A stretch of DNA of 18,841 nt, from assembly GCA_900404475.1 (NCBI GenBank), contig OUQQ01000402.1:11101-29941 (forward strand), read 5' to 3'. This DNA comes from Spongospora subterranea (taxonomy: Eukaryota; Endomyxa; Phytomyxea; Plasmodiophorida; Plasmodiophoridae). This document shows, piece after piece, positions 8,105 to 18,739 of the stretch. The position numbers and the translations under genes were made by a program. The first letter of the stretch is position 1. Every line of letters starts with the position of its first letter. The notes under the pieces were generated by a model. The model searched no databases, was not told where the DNA came from, and saw only the letters and a program-made list of their open reading frames with translations.

Positions 8105-8855
8105 CTTCTTACCACTACGCTCTCATCACAACGATGACCTGGTCATGGTGCCAGCGCCGCCACGTCGCTTGGCCAAGTGGTACCTAGAGTGAATGTTGCA
8201 CACAAGATTCCCCTGTTAACCCACAAGTAAAAGTGTAGAAAGGCATTTGGTCGACCAGATCGGAATAGTAAAACAAAACCCAAGAAGGTGTCGAATACCT
8301 TATTGTCTAAAGGTGGGATAGAATACAATCAACAGATTGTAAATGCTATTTCTGACAGTGACAGCAAAATGGCGTCATCTCCGTTGACGGCAACAACGGG
8401 AGACAAACAAAATGACAATACAAGTTATCGTTGATGGGAGTGTTGAAACGAACTATGGATAGTAAAGGCAATGCCTTCGCCAGGGCAGATCGCGCTGCGA
8501 TGGATGAGACAATGAAGACAGGCGGTCGTCGTTAAAAAACAGTTCAGCGATCAAACATATCAGCGCCCTCAATTTTGCTTTGTCATCATGGTTTAGATAT
8601 CGGCAATCCTAGCAAACCTTCTAAACGAAATCGGGCGTGAATTTGTGCCAATTGATGGCGATTATTTCAGATATTAACGCCGAGCGGCACTGCTGCTTGA
8701 CTTGGGCCAAGTACCGAAAGGTTCATGGCGCAACCCTTCTGCTAACATGAACCCCGTTCAGGGCACGCAGTGAATTATTCCCCGTAACCAGAGGGTAACG
8801 GTGTGAGTTGGCCGGGGTCAACGGGATCGACATCTTCACCGAATTGTTTCAACTC
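8105..8855. other. Spacer without recognisable gene
   Basis: No open frame here has convincing coding character. A 61-codon minus frame (8328-8143) contains RSGRPNAFLHFYLW, a weak echo of the AT-hook word, but I would not annotate it. Several AG-ended pyrimidine tracts (for example ATTTCAG at 8664-8670 and CCGTTCAG near 8760) could be 3' splice sites of an upstream exon belonging to the ORF that follows. Confidence 0.35.
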
Positions 8856-9581
8856 ATGGTGAAGCCGAGTAAACAGATTATTCGGACGTATTGCCTGGAA
8901 TTCCTATCCCATGTTCGCAGCCCTGATCGATGGTGCCCACCGACAGCGTACAGGATGAACGCCCTGCACGTCCATTTGGACATTCCTGGAGTCACGAAGA
9001 AACCCAAGAAAGCGCAGCTCTACAAAATGTTGAGCGAAACATTTGGCGTAATGAGATATACGCAGGCCAAGAAAAAACAAAAACTGACGACAAGGCAGAT
9101 CCGATTGGTCTGGTATACTCCACTTGTTGACTTCATTCTCAACGAGTGGAACGCCAGAGTATTTCCAGGAAAGTTCGATGATTTCGTCAAACTTGTCCAG
9201 GATACCGACCTGTTCAAAAAGTACAACCCACCGGATCTGAAGCCGAAAATTGAGGAGTTATGGGCCGGCGGAGTCACCGCTACGCCTTCATCCAGGGAAC
9301 GAAACGCCTCGGGTGGTGCTGCTGATGCTGAACCACAAAAGGAGTCAACAGGCGATGAAGATGACTTGGATTGGTTGTACAATGAGGAGCACGAGGAAGA
9401 TGATGACGAATGTGGGAACCTCGAGCTTAGTGATACCAAAGATGAGGAATCCGACGTTGAGGAATTCACTCCAGACGTTGTTGATGCAACCAGGTGGGGT
9501 AAAGTTGAGGACACAAATGACGAAACAACGAGTGACGTTTATATACCAAGAACCCTACCAAGAGAACTCAATCATGATTGA
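8856..9581 (+). CDS. Orphan protein with basic SAP-like N-terminal half and very acidic C-terminal tail, 241 aa
   Basis: The frame is intact from the ATG at 8856 (MVKPSKQ) to TGA. It stays open upstream to 8799, and an AG at 8806-8807 could be a splice acceptor adding LAGVNGIDIFTELFQL, so the true start is uncertain. Residues 30-60 (TAYRMNALHVHLDIPG, then KKPKKAQLYKMLSETFG) resemble the helix-extended-helix shape of SAP/HeH DNA-binding modules, by eye only. Residues 70-140 are basic then mixed (KKKQKLTTRQIRLVWYTP, NEWNARVFPGKFDDF). From about residue 165 the chain is mostly Asp/Glu (DEDDLDWLYNEEHEEDDDE and later DEESDVEEF). This layout suggests a nucleic-acid- or histone-associated protein or a mobile-element accessory protein. 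No family is recognised. It lies alone between the decayed region and the proton pump. Confidence 0.6.
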   Translation: MVKPSKQIIRTYCLEFLSHVRSPDRWCPPTAYRMNALHVHLDIPGVTKKPKKAQLYKMLSETFGVMRYTQAKKKQKLTTRQIRLVWYTPLVDFILNEWNARVFPGKFDDFVKLVQDTDLFKKYNPPDLKPKIEELWAGGVTATPSSRERNASGGAADAEPQKESTGDEDDLDWLYNEEHEEDDDECGNLELSDTKDEESDVEEFTPDVVDATRWGKVEDTNDETTSDVYIPRTLPRELNHD

Positions 9582-10381
9582 AACATACCGAACTGAAGAT
9601 GAACTGAACATGGAAGACAATCACAATATACAGTTAATTATTGCAGTGATAATGAACGTTCTCATTCAATCGTGTGATCTTTCTAATTGGCGCGTCTGTA
9701 TTAGAATCGGGAGTGTGGTTTGGTGGTCTAATTCGTACTGATCTTTATTGGGATATTCCCGATTTCACACATGGGATTATTGTGCTCTATAATCCTCACG
9801 CACGATAGCTGTTTTTAAAGCTTTTCCCGACTCAACATACGTAAGTAATTACTTGAATTTGATTCGACATACACACTACGCCAAAATGGACTGGAACGCG
9901 TGCTCAGAGATAAGACCTCAACTCGTTTCATCAGGTGACGGTCCAGGAGTGCAAAACTCGTCAAGTTAAATCGCAAAATAAAAAACCACCGACACGAGGG
10001 CCGACCGGCCGATAATATTCCGATACCCGACGTGCGACTAATACCCAACTTGAGATAGACTCAAATCCTCCTTGGTGCCGTCGAGAATCAGGTCAGAGGA
10101 GGGCTACCACTCAGAGCGTCCGACTGTGGTCAGTCGTCAAGAGTCCGGGCGTTGACCCTGGTAACGATTATTCTTCACTTACGCAGAATCTATTATTGTT
10201 GTGGGTGTTCCATGAAATTGACCCGTTACCGTCGGGCAAAAATACCCCACCGACCAGACTGTTTGAGAAAGCTCGTTGCGACGGCCTATTTTGGTTGAGT
10301 CAATATTGTGGTTGACTCAGCCACACCGTCTACCTGTATAGCGGATTCACATTCTATTCAACGCTATATAATCAACGAATA
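9582..10381. other. Intergenic region upstream of the proton pump
   Basis: I see no convincing gene here. A 77-codon minus frame (10048-9815) contains LLDRHLMKRVEVLSLS but has no support beyond being open. Around 10110-10170 a stretch with several short self-complementary pieces looks vaguely tRNA-like but does not fold as one. The last 90 bp carry two TGA(G/C)TCA heptamers and a TATATAA-like word close to the start codon. Confidence 0.5.
10296..10319. promoter_or_regulatory. Paired AP-1/Gcn4-type bZIP heptamers in inverted arrangement
   Basis: TGAGTCA at 10296-10302 and TGACTCA at 10313-10319 form an 8-bp inverted repeat (TGAGTCAA ... TTGACTCA) with an 8-base gap, centred about 75 bp before the pump's ATG. 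TGA(G/C)TCA is the classic site of AP-1/Gcn4-class bZIP factors. The position suggests promoter elements of the ATPase gene. This is inference only. Confidence 0.4.
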
Positions 10382-13300
10382 ATGAGCATAAAAGTCGAAC
10401 TCGACACCGAATCCAAAGGATCAGCCATATCCAGTCAACGCGCCAAGGCTGGACTTTCCAGCAGCGAGGCCAAGGCCCTATTAGAAAAGCATGGACGCAA
10501 CGAACTCGAAGAAAACACCCGATCGAAATGGCTGTTGCTGTATGACCAGCTATCTGGCCCATTACCAATAGGTGATCAACAAGTTTCATGACGTCCTATA
10601 ACGGTTCTGAGCCCTTTTTTAGGAATTTGGATTGCTATCATCGTCCAGGCCGCGCTAGGAAATCCCCTGGACGTCGTTGTCCTTCTTTCGCTTCAATTCA
10701 TTAACGCTGGCGTTGGTTACTACGAGAACAACAAGTCCAGCAACGCGGTGAAAGCGTTGAAGGTTGGATTTTCCCGGTCTCTATATGGGTCGATATTCGG
10801 CCCTCATTTCACCTGTGCAGGAGAGTTTAAAACCCATGGCGCAAGTTAAACGGGATGGAGAATGGATGATGATCGAGGCTGGTTTATTAGTCCCCGATGA
10901 CCTCATCACTCTATCATCTGGAAGTGCAGTTCCTGCCGATTGTGTCGTGATCAGCGGCAGTATTGAAGTCGATCAATCTTCTGTAATGTGGCCATGGTCG
11001 GGTTCACACCCTGTGTCCCTGACCGTTTGTTTCTGGCGCAGCTAACTGGGGAATCACTCCCAGTTCGAATGAAATCTGGCGCCACACCGAAAATGGGATC
11101 AACAGTGACGAAAGGCGAAGGGAACGCGATTATCACGGAAACCGGTAGTGACAATTGTTTTCGATTTCCGGCTCATCGCTGAGAGCTGGGCAATTCGATA
11201 GGAATGGCGACGAGCTATGGGAATACGGCCAAGATGCTTCAGGCCCAGAACGGGAAGAAGTCCAAAGACGGTATCGATGGGCTTTTGCTTCAGATTGTCA
11301 TGATCCTGTTGGTCATGTCGCTGTTGCTGTGCACAATCACCTTCATCTATATGGTCGCCCAAGGTGAAGATTTTAAGAGCGCTTTGTCCTTCAACGTCGT
11401 CATTCTCGTAAGATCTCTCCCCCAGCAATTGGAGGTTTTGTCGGCGAAATCACACGGATTGTTCAGGTGTCGTCGATCCCGATCGCCATTGAGGTTGTGG
11501 TGACGGCGACGCTGGCGTTGGGCTCTCGTGAGCTATCGTCTCATTCTGCCATCGTCACCAACCTCTCCGCCATCGAACGTCGGTCCACACAATTGTTTTC
11601 CCACGATCGCGAAGGTTGTGTATCGGAACTGATCATTGACGGCACACACAGGTCTGGCGGGAATGTCGATACTGTGCTCGGACAAGACGGGTACCCTGAC
11701 GCTGAACGAGATGATCATCCAAAAGCAATGTTTAACATTCCCGAAAGGCGGCGATCGCGAGACGCTGCTCATGTACTCGGCACTGGCCACACGCTGGAAC
11801 GAACCGGCCAAAGACGCCATCGACACAATGGTCCTCGAAAACCGCAACTATCTTTCGTCGACAGTTTTTTCTGATTTTGGCGTTTTTCGATTGTCAGATT
11901 CTGTCGTGTGCACCGTTGGCGAGATGCAATCGATACGTTCAGAACAGTTTCATCCCGTTCGATTCCGAATCGCGTCGAACCGAATCCGTCTGCACTTCAC
12001 CGGTAAATTATCGTCGTTGTGTGTTTGTGGATTGAATCGGACCGGGATCGCAGGAAGGAGTTCAGTTCACAGTGATGAAGGGCGCGCCCGACGCTCTGCT
12101 AGCGATCTGTATCAATCAGGTTCGGTGTCGGCGGTTCTAATCGGTGAATTGGACTGATCGCGACGCTGTTTTCGCAGGAGGAGATTCGCGCCGAGTTTAT
12201 GTCCACCGTCAACGACAGCGCCAATCGCGGAATCCGTTGCCTGGCGATCGCCACAACCAACAATCAATCTGGTGAACTCTCTATGGCCGGTCTGTTGACT
12301 TTCTTGGACCCGCCCAGAAAAGACGCCAAGTCAGTTTGTCGAATCTGTTGCCAAAATCGCATTGCTGAGGAATCTCCCGTTCTTCTACAGACACACGATT
12401 GCGTTGGCCGATTCCTATGGAGTGTCGATCAAAATGATCACGGTGAGTGTTTAGGCTGTTCTTGAAATAGGGGAATCGCGGCGCTGAAATGGGCCATGTT
12501 TTCAGGGCGATCACCAAGCGGTGGCCGTCAATACGGCCATGGAGCTGCAGCTGGGATCGGGCGATATCGTCCCGTGTTCATTGCCGGAACTGGACATGTC
12601 TCAGCCGATTCCCAAAGACCTTGGCGATAGTTACGGTCCTCTGATCGAGGTATTTCTCTCACAACACCCGTTCGACGGTCTGTTTGTGTTGATTGCGAGA
12701 TCTGATCTGGTTCCCGACGACTCGTTCAGGGCTGTGATGGAATGTCTTGCGCATTGCCGGGACAGAAATTCGTCATGGTCGAAGCGCTTCGTCAACGGGA
12801 TCACATTGTCGGAATGACCGGCGATGGGGTCAACGACGCCCCAGCGCTGAAGCACTCGCATTGCGGGATCGTACGTTGATCATCATCGTCGTCTGCGATC
12901 GCGATCTGACGTCCCGTGATTTGTTCAGGCGGTGGTTGGCGCTACCGATGCGGCTCGAGCGGCGGCCGATATCGTATTGACCACTCCCGGTCTGTCAGCG
13001 ATCGTTGAGGTAAATTTCTGTTCTCGACCCGGTTTTTCTTTGCTGAGAACGTCTCTGACGCCTTACGGCAGGCGATATTGATCGCGCGACGAGTTCACAT
13101 GAAGATGGGGTCTTTCCTGGTAAACCACATATCTCGAACACTCGCCGGGATCTGATCGTCGTTTTCAGGTCTATCGAATCGCGGCGACCCTTCAATTGCT
13201 ATTTTTCTTCTTCATCGCCGTCATGTTTGTTCGTCCATCATCGTTCCAGGCCGATTTCCCCAAGTTCTGGTCAATGCCGATCATCGTAACAACACCATAA

Positions 13301-14364
13301 CAATCCCGAAAAGAATCACGACCGTTCTAAACACATTGTCCAGGGTTTAATATCAATTACTCTCCTCAACGACGGAACGATCATCAGGTCGTTTTCCCAG
13401 TGTTCTCTCGTCATCTGTCGTTCTAAACCCTTTTCCGTTCACAGTATCGCGTACGACTCGGTTCCCACGAGCCGAACGCCGTTGCACTGGAACGTTCGCA
13501 AGCTGTGGATCACGTCGTCGTGTCTTGGCGCCGTCGCCTGTTTCTCGTCGCTGTTTCTGCTGGTCATCGCTTTGGCCTCGTCCACATTCCCCTTTCTACG
13601 AATATTCGGGTAATTCCATCCGTCCCACGTCGCTCGTCCACATTTCTCTGACAATCCATCTCAACAGGATGTTCGATCTGACTTTCGAACAGATCGTCAC
13701 CGTTATGTTCTGTAAGTTCATATCCGCCCTCATTCTTCTTAAACCACGCTCCGTCGTTTGTTTCGTGTTTTCACTCAGTTTTTTAACTATCTTTCGAAAC
13801 GCATTTCCCGGCCGTGATTCCTTCAAAAGGGTGTTATTCCTGATTTGTGTGTTGTTCACAGTGAAGATCGCCGTTAGCGATTTCCTGACGTTGTTCTCGG
13901 CCAGAACCGGTGTGAAATCCTGCTTTTCATCCCGACCCAGCTGGCACGTCTTCGCCTCGTGCTCAATCGTAAAACCATCGTCGTTGTCCCCACCGGTTAC
14001 CGTTCCTCACACACTCTTTTTCCCAGGCGCTGGGCGCGTCCACAATATTGGCGTTGACCTGGCCGTTCCCGACCGGTCATGGCGATATCAACGGGAGCGC
14101 CATCTCATTTGCAGCCTGTTTATTCGTCTGGGTCTATTGCATTATCGTATTTATCATTCAAGACAGTAACGTTCTTTCGTCCACAATCCGAATTCGATCG
14201 TTCTAATCGTTGATTTTGCTGTTTTCCCTTCAACAGATGCCAAAGTCCAGCTGTTCTCGATCCTGACACGATTCGGGTTCGACTCGTCCGAACCGAAATG
14301 TGATACGCTATCGAAAATCATCACCGTTGGCAACGGTCCCGTCGACGATCTTGACGATATTTGA
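10382..14364 (+). CDS. Plasma-membrane P3A-type H+-ATPase, 22 exons, 870 aa
   Basis: This pump exports protons using ATP. Exons: 10382-10571, 10623-10762, 10821-10982, 11042-11144, 11202-11407, 11467-11578, 11652-11863, 11943-12002, 12054-12119, 12178-12329, 12391-12442, 12506-12649, 12730-12870, 12929-13009, 13072-13119, 13169-13285, 13344-13387, 13445-13609, 13668-13711, 13862-13968, 14027-14165, 14237-14364. Every intron is GT-AG, 49-150 nt, most near 58, and the phases close in frame. Motifs in order: GPLPI before M1; LTGES (about 165-169, actuator); IPIAIE (M4); CSDKTGTLT (phosphorylated Asp about 315); KGAP; MITGDH (about 485); TGDGVNDAPALK (about 563-574); and LLNDGT (about 670), with the M6 Asp needed for proton transport. 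Only about 40 residues follow M10, so there is no long plant-type regulatory tail. IPIAIE plus LALGSREL recalls protist pumps. The usual PEHKF-like word reads PGQKF. Confidence 0.93.
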
Positions 14365-14383
14365 GTCCCCGCGACCGACCGCC

Positions 14384-14389
14384 AATAAA
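14384..14389 (+). terminator. AATAAA polyadenylation signal of the proton pump
   Basis: AATAAA lies 20 bases after the pump's stop codon, within the 62-bp gap to the convergent coiled-coil gene. It is followed by a T-rich stretch. Confidence 0.5.
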
Positions 14390-14426
14390 TATATTATTAT
14401 TTCTGATTATTTTCGATTTTGTCGTT

Positions 14427-16673
14427 TTACGACGCCGATAGTTCGTGTAACTGATCGAGCAAGGCCTTGATGAAGAGACGGCCGGCCGTTTCCCGATCGT
14501 GGATCTTCTCGGGAACGGGCGGATTCTCTGAGAGTTTCAGAGCGGGATCAGGCACATCGCGATCCTCCTTCGTCGACAACACGCTGAAATCGGATCCGGG
14601 ATTACACGACCCGTTCGTGGCCACGAAAGAAGCGCGGCGATCGCGCCCCAGCCGCGATAGCACCGCCAATCTATTGGCGTTATCGTTAGCGATTCGGTTG
14701 CAGTTCCACCCGAGAACATACGTGTGCGAATGGAGCGCCGCGGCGCCGATTTCAAGACGACCGTCGACCGATTCAACGTCGACGGGATCGTCGTTCGCGA
14801 AATGTTCCAGCAGATATTCGGCCGTCTGTTGAATGGTTATTTTTCGTGGATTATTGAGTTGAAGGCAATCGACCTGTTCCAGTTCTTCCGACAATCGAAG
14901 ATGGCGCAAATCGATCCGCTCGATTTCCAGTGTCTGTTGTTCGATTTGCCGACGAAGTTGGTCCGCCGTCGGCGGCGGGGCGTTGACGATATCGTCATCG
15001 GTCGACCTGCCACACGATCGTCGGTTAGGGGGAGGATCTGCCGATGGCGAACGGAGCGGTCGGGGACTGACATGATCTGGACCGAAGGCGGACGGCGATT
15101 GTCACGATGGAGCTGGGTCAGGTCTGATTCGAGAACCGAGCGCATATCGACCAGTGTGTCGACCTCCGACAGCATCTCCAGCTGCCGATCGTGGGATTGA
15201 TTGAACCGGTCGCACAGCTCGTCCGGCGTCGTCGTCGACGTCGCCCTGATCATGTTAATCCGCTTTGGCGAAAACAGTCGATTTAACTCCGATTTCAATG
15301 GTAAAAATTTCCACCACTATTGCTGAAAACGATTCGAAAATAGGTTTCCAAATTGTGTGATCGGACAAAAACGTCGAATATTCATTAGGAAGTTCAAATT
15401 TACCGATAGAGCCTGTTGAATATCGATTGCAGTTGATTGATTCGCTCGTGGTGTTCTCGGATCCGTGTTCGATTCCGAGACAGCTGCAGATTCGCCTCGA
15501 CCTGCATCGCCATCAGCTTGTGCATCGCCGAGTGGCGCGACCGAACCGATTCCTGAACGGGCTCAGCCCAACCAAATCAACAACGGGGGGTGTTTGCCAC
15601 CAATAGCCCCAGAATCGACTAACCTCGCACAGAATGCGAATCTCGTTGTAGATCTCGGATCGCTGGATAATGGCCGGGTTTTCGTCGTCGAAGTTCTTTA
15701 GGCATTTCCAATCGAGACCGAATCGCTCCACCTGCGGTTAATCAACGTCACTTTCAATCGACGACACCAGTATAAAAACAACGCAACAACGTTCCGTCCT
15801 CAAGATCGAAGAAAAAATCACAAATTGCGAAAGAGCGTGAAAAACAAAGCGTGTTTTCGCCGTGAAAATACCTCTTTATCGGCCGATTCTTGAAGTGGAA
15901 CGAACTCATCCCTGAGTTTATCGATGTCGCGCCGGGCGCCCTCGAACCTGTCAACCTGGCCATAGATATTGTCGCGAATGGCGCCCATCTCCTTCTCCAT
16001 CTGGCCGGACACAATGCCCTGCAGTTCGACGCCCCGCGCCGCTTGGCTGAACTCGTCCTGGAGCCGGCGCTGGACCTGTTTCGCCACCGACAGCCGTTGC
16101 CTCGCCGCCAGGATGTTGTTCTCCAGCAGGCGGGATTGGCGCTGTATGACGCCGAAGCGTTCGGCAACGACGGTCATGGCGTAGGTTTCCTTGGCGCGTA
16201 GAATCTGGTTCGTGATCGCCCCGATCTCGTCGTCGAGCTGGCGTGCCTCCAGCGATAACAGGTCGTCGGTGCCCAATACCTGAGAGGCGCGCTCCGCTTT
16301 GGCAAGCAGCGCCGTATTATCGCGAACCACATTCGCCGCCATGAACCCCGTTATTCTGAAGAAAACACAAAAAGAAGAAGCTGCTCAGGGACGACCCAAT
16401 TGCGGATGTGATTTTTTTAGGTCAAATTGGAAAATTTCGAAAATTGTTTGACGTGAATTGCCTTTGAAGTTCATCGCGATTATCGGCTGTTTTGTGGATC
16501 AGTTTCGACAATGTACGATTAAGGTTGTTCTTGTTGGCGTGTCGTGGTCGACGATCGCGCCCGTCGCTGGCGTCGATCGAGTACACCCGCTTGGCCACGG
16601 TCTGGAACTGGGCCAAGGTGTCGTCGGCGGCGGCTGTGGAACGATGGCGAATGCTGGGCTTCCCGGCAAACAT
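14427..16673 (-). CDS. Six-exon coiled-coil protein, 570 aa, possibly ciliary
   Basis: Exons on the minus strand are 16673-16453, 16355-15872, 15731-15624, 15552-15404, 15245-15106 and 15037-14427. All introns are GT-AG (97, 140, 71, 158 and 68 nt), and phases match throughout, giving one frame of 1713 nt. The start is the ATG of MFAGKPSIRHRS; in-frame upstream sequence reaches a stop without another ATG. Residues about 75-235 are a long heptad-rich helix (RASQVLGTDDLLSLEARQ, later RLLENNILAARQRLSV). Then come VERFGLDWKCLKNFDDENP (236-254) and a second helix with RTRIREHHERINQLQSIF, running into TPDELCDRF. The C-terminal 200 residues follow a Pro/Ser linker and contain LRRQIEQQTLEIERIDLRH. 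The helix-TPDEL-F-helix layout recalls outer-dynein-arm docking coiled-coil proteins, but this is weak. No family assigned. The last two introns were chosen by phase and size. Confidence 0.75.
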
Positions 16674-17148
16674 GTGCACGATACCGAACAGGGTGGACCG
16701 GGGCGACAATCACCCCATTTGCCCAGTCAACACCGACCTGTTTCAGATGATTCGCTCAGCCCCAACAAATATCTTCCCGAAATATCCCCCGCATTCCAGT
16801 TCCCGTTGTTCCGCCATGTGCTCCGTCCGAACGTGATGCGTCATGATCGTCCAGTTTTTGCCGCATTTAAAACAGCATAAGCAGCAATAATTAATGTGAA
16901 ATGTTTTGAAATGTAAAAGCGCTCGTTGATGGATTCCATCGAAAGAGGTTGGTGAATTAACAACATGTCAAGGGCGCGATGGGATGATATGGATTTCGAT
17001 GGCGAAATCGATGGCGCAACGGAATCATGGCCATTTTGATGGCGAAAGAGCGGGACTTGTGGACTGAGATAGAAGCGATATTCAATATCGCGATGGCAAT
17101 GATTGGTTAAACATTTCAAAGAGAATATATTAGATATGCTGGACGGGT
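16674..17148 (-). other. Intergenic stretch with a zinc-finger-like open frame
   Basis: Between the coiled-coil gene and NOSIP, a minus-strand frame of about 72 codons (ending TGA at 16743) contains YCCLCCFKCGKNWTIMTHHV followed by RTEH. It has C-x2-C and closely spaced His residues, like a zinc finger of irregular spacing. It has no ATG before the finger and no certain splice sites. It may be a remnant, an unrecognised exon, or chance. Bases 16990-17045 hold short repeats of GATGGCGAAA. Nothing else is recognised. Confidence 0.25.
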
Positions 17149-18351
17149 TCATCCTTGGAAGGCGGGCGTGCTGATCTGAGCTGATAGACTCGCTCCACTA
17201 CCAGAGAATCCCGTCTGACCCCATTCCACACTCCGTTTGACGCGTTTGCCACATTCACAGCACTTTTGCTCTTTGGAGACCAGCTCATCGAAACAGTTCT
17301 GGATGACGGTGGTGAATTCAGTGATCGAAGTGCCGATGTAATTCGGTGGAAACAACGCCAAAAATTAAGCGAAAACCGACGATGTATGGATAACAAAACC
17401 TCGATAATGAGTGATTACCTTGCAAACGACATGGCCACAGGTCGCTAACCAAACAGACCTCAATGACGCGGTTAATACTTTGCGACACGATGGACACATG
17501 AACTTATAGCTTTGGTCTAGAAGCGTCTGGGCTTCACCTGCCGAAACAGTCAGCGATCATGGACGACGTAAAGAGAAGCGATCCCAACCCATATCGCACC
17601 GATTTGTAAACTTGACGGGGCGTAATTGCGATGTCTTCAGCGGGTTGCTATCCTATTATTATGGATTAACAGGTTCGCGACATGGGGATGGGGAAGTGAC
17701 AAATACCAATGGACACCTGGTCTTGGTATTGGGAGCTGTTAGAACCGACTCCGTTTTATAATCGGGTTCGCAGCTCAATGTGCAAGATGGCAGCCAAAAC
17801 GCTTTCAGCTTCATATCCGCCTTCTTCGACTCCTCATTGTTTGACGGCAACATTCCCGATTCTGCCAAAGCAAACCTAAACCGAATTTAAGAACGACGTT
17901 CTGAAGAGAAAAAACCAAAGAACATCTTCAGAAAAAAAGTCAAACCGAACAAAAAACTTACTGCTCAATTTGTTCAAGTCTCGTCCTCATTTCGGCTTGT
18001 GATTCTTCATTGGCCCGTTCCTCAACCTGTCGTCGAAAAAGGGCTTCGGCCTGGCTGAATGTTTGTTTTTGGTGAACCAGATTCTCGTAGATGCACAGTT
18101 TGCAGAACAGATGGCCATCTGGGCAGGCATATGGGTCGCTGGCCTAAATGGAACCCGATTCGTTTGTCAATTCCCAGGAGTCGGGACTGAAAACGATCGA
18201 TTATTACAGTCTCCAGACAGATCGAGCACGAATCCGACCGCTTCTGGCTGTCGGCGCCAAGGCGGGCCGTGATAGTACCGTATTTTAAAACGCGCCGCTC
18301 GTCGTACGAGAAATATTGGCGGGCGGTGGCGTTCTTAGAATGACGGGGCAT
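17149..18351 (-). CDS. NOSIP: NOSIP-type E3 ubiquitin ligase, six exons, 275 aa
   Basis: The human homologue, nitric-oxide-synthase-interacting protein, is a nuclear/cytosolic U-box ubiquitin ligase, and plant and protist homologues are common. Exons are 18351-18208, 18143-17962, 17875-17707, 17652-17589, 17537-17419 and 17298-17149. Introns are GT-AG (64, 86, 54, 51, 120 nt), and phases sum to 828 nt. The N-terminus MPRHSKNATARQYFSYDERR matches the family's M-RH-KN-TA---Y-Y-E start. Residues 42-65 (CSICLET, CPDGHLFCKLC) are the first, split U-box half. FWLPS and a CP-x-PLK-S-L-PVKFT block follow. The second RING-like half is KFMCPSCRKVLT, TCGHVVCKNCFDEL, CCECGKRVK (about 198-245). The tail GQTGFSGSG is the family signature GGTGFAGSG. 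Four CxxC-type pairs are present, more than in vertebrate NOSIP, so it may bind zinc as plant forms would. The donor at 17588 was picked by phase. Confidence 0.9.
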
Positions 18352-18483
18352 CGTCCGATGGCGAAAATAACGATTATTGGAATAAGGAACTCCGACACGC
18401 ACTTTTATTCACAAATTGCAATGAAAGTTTTTCTGGTGGAAGTGAAGAACGCTGGTTTGATCTGAATGCGGTGTGAAAAATCA

Positions 18484-18488
18484 AAAAC
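18484..18488 (-). terminator. Pol III terminator of tRNA-Phe
   Basis: A run of five T on the minus strand lies just past the 3' end of the tRNA gene, with another T-run (TTTTT, reverse of 18473-18480 region) nearby. This is the usual RNA polymerase III stop signal. Confidence 0.6.
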
Positions 18489-18491
18489 ATT

Positions 18492-18564
18492 TGCCATCAA
18501 CGCGGATCGAACGCGTGACCTTACGATCTTCAGTCGTACGCTCTCCCAACTGAGCTATGACGGC
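18492..18564 (-). tRNA. tRNA-Phe (anticodon GAA)
   Basis: This is a 73-nt cloverleaf without intron. The acceptor stem GCCGTCA pairs with TGATGGC (one G-U), with discriminator A and no encoded CCA. The D arm is GCTC/GAGC with AGTTGGGA in the loop (A box). The anticodon stem TACGA/TCGTA encloses CTGAAGA, giving GAA. The T arm ACGCG/CGCGT encloses TTCGATC (B box). The A and B boxes and the absence of CCA fit a eukaryotic nuclear gene. It sits upstream of, and in the same direction as, NOSIP. Confidence 0.95.
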
Positions 18565-18739
18565 GAAAGGATAACTGATAATCTACAAGCGCTTCTACCA
18601 CGACATGTTGAAGCTATTGTCGTAACCCCATTACACATCTGTGAGATTGAGAGTCCCAACTTTACCAACTCAAAGGAGTAAATCTCAACAAGCCAAGTGG
18701 TAGTCAAGCGTAGGGCCGACGCAAGAGACACCATTACCA

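Noticed and set aside
9020..9514. 164-codon minus frame rich in Ser
   Set aside because: It is the reverse of the Asp/Glu-rich tail of the 8856-9581 ORF. GAN/GAY codons read backwards give Ser/Leu, a typical shadow.
10095..10170. tRNA-like stretch
   Set aside because: Pieces resemble a T arm and an anticodon arm with GTG, but the anticodon loop cannot be made 7 nt with a paired 5-bp stem, and no acceptor stem forms.
13525..14169. 214-codon plus-strand open frame
   Set aside because: It runs through introns and exons of the proton pump. The spliced reading gives conserved pump sequence (M7-M10), so this frame is a shadow.
15038..15120. Frame change in the coiled-coil gene read as a pseudogene lesion
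   Set aside because: A 68-nt GT-AG intron (15105-15038) with the right phase resolves it, in line with the sizes of the other introns.
14467..15200. Two plus-strand frames (121 and 158 codons)
   Set aside because: They are opposite-strand shadows of the last exon of the coiled-coil gene, created by its G/C-rich codons.
15754..16201. 137-codon minus frame and 103-codon plus frame
   Set aside because: They overlap the heptad-rich exon of the coiled-coil gene in other frames and are composed of Arg/Ala/Ser-rich shadow peptide.
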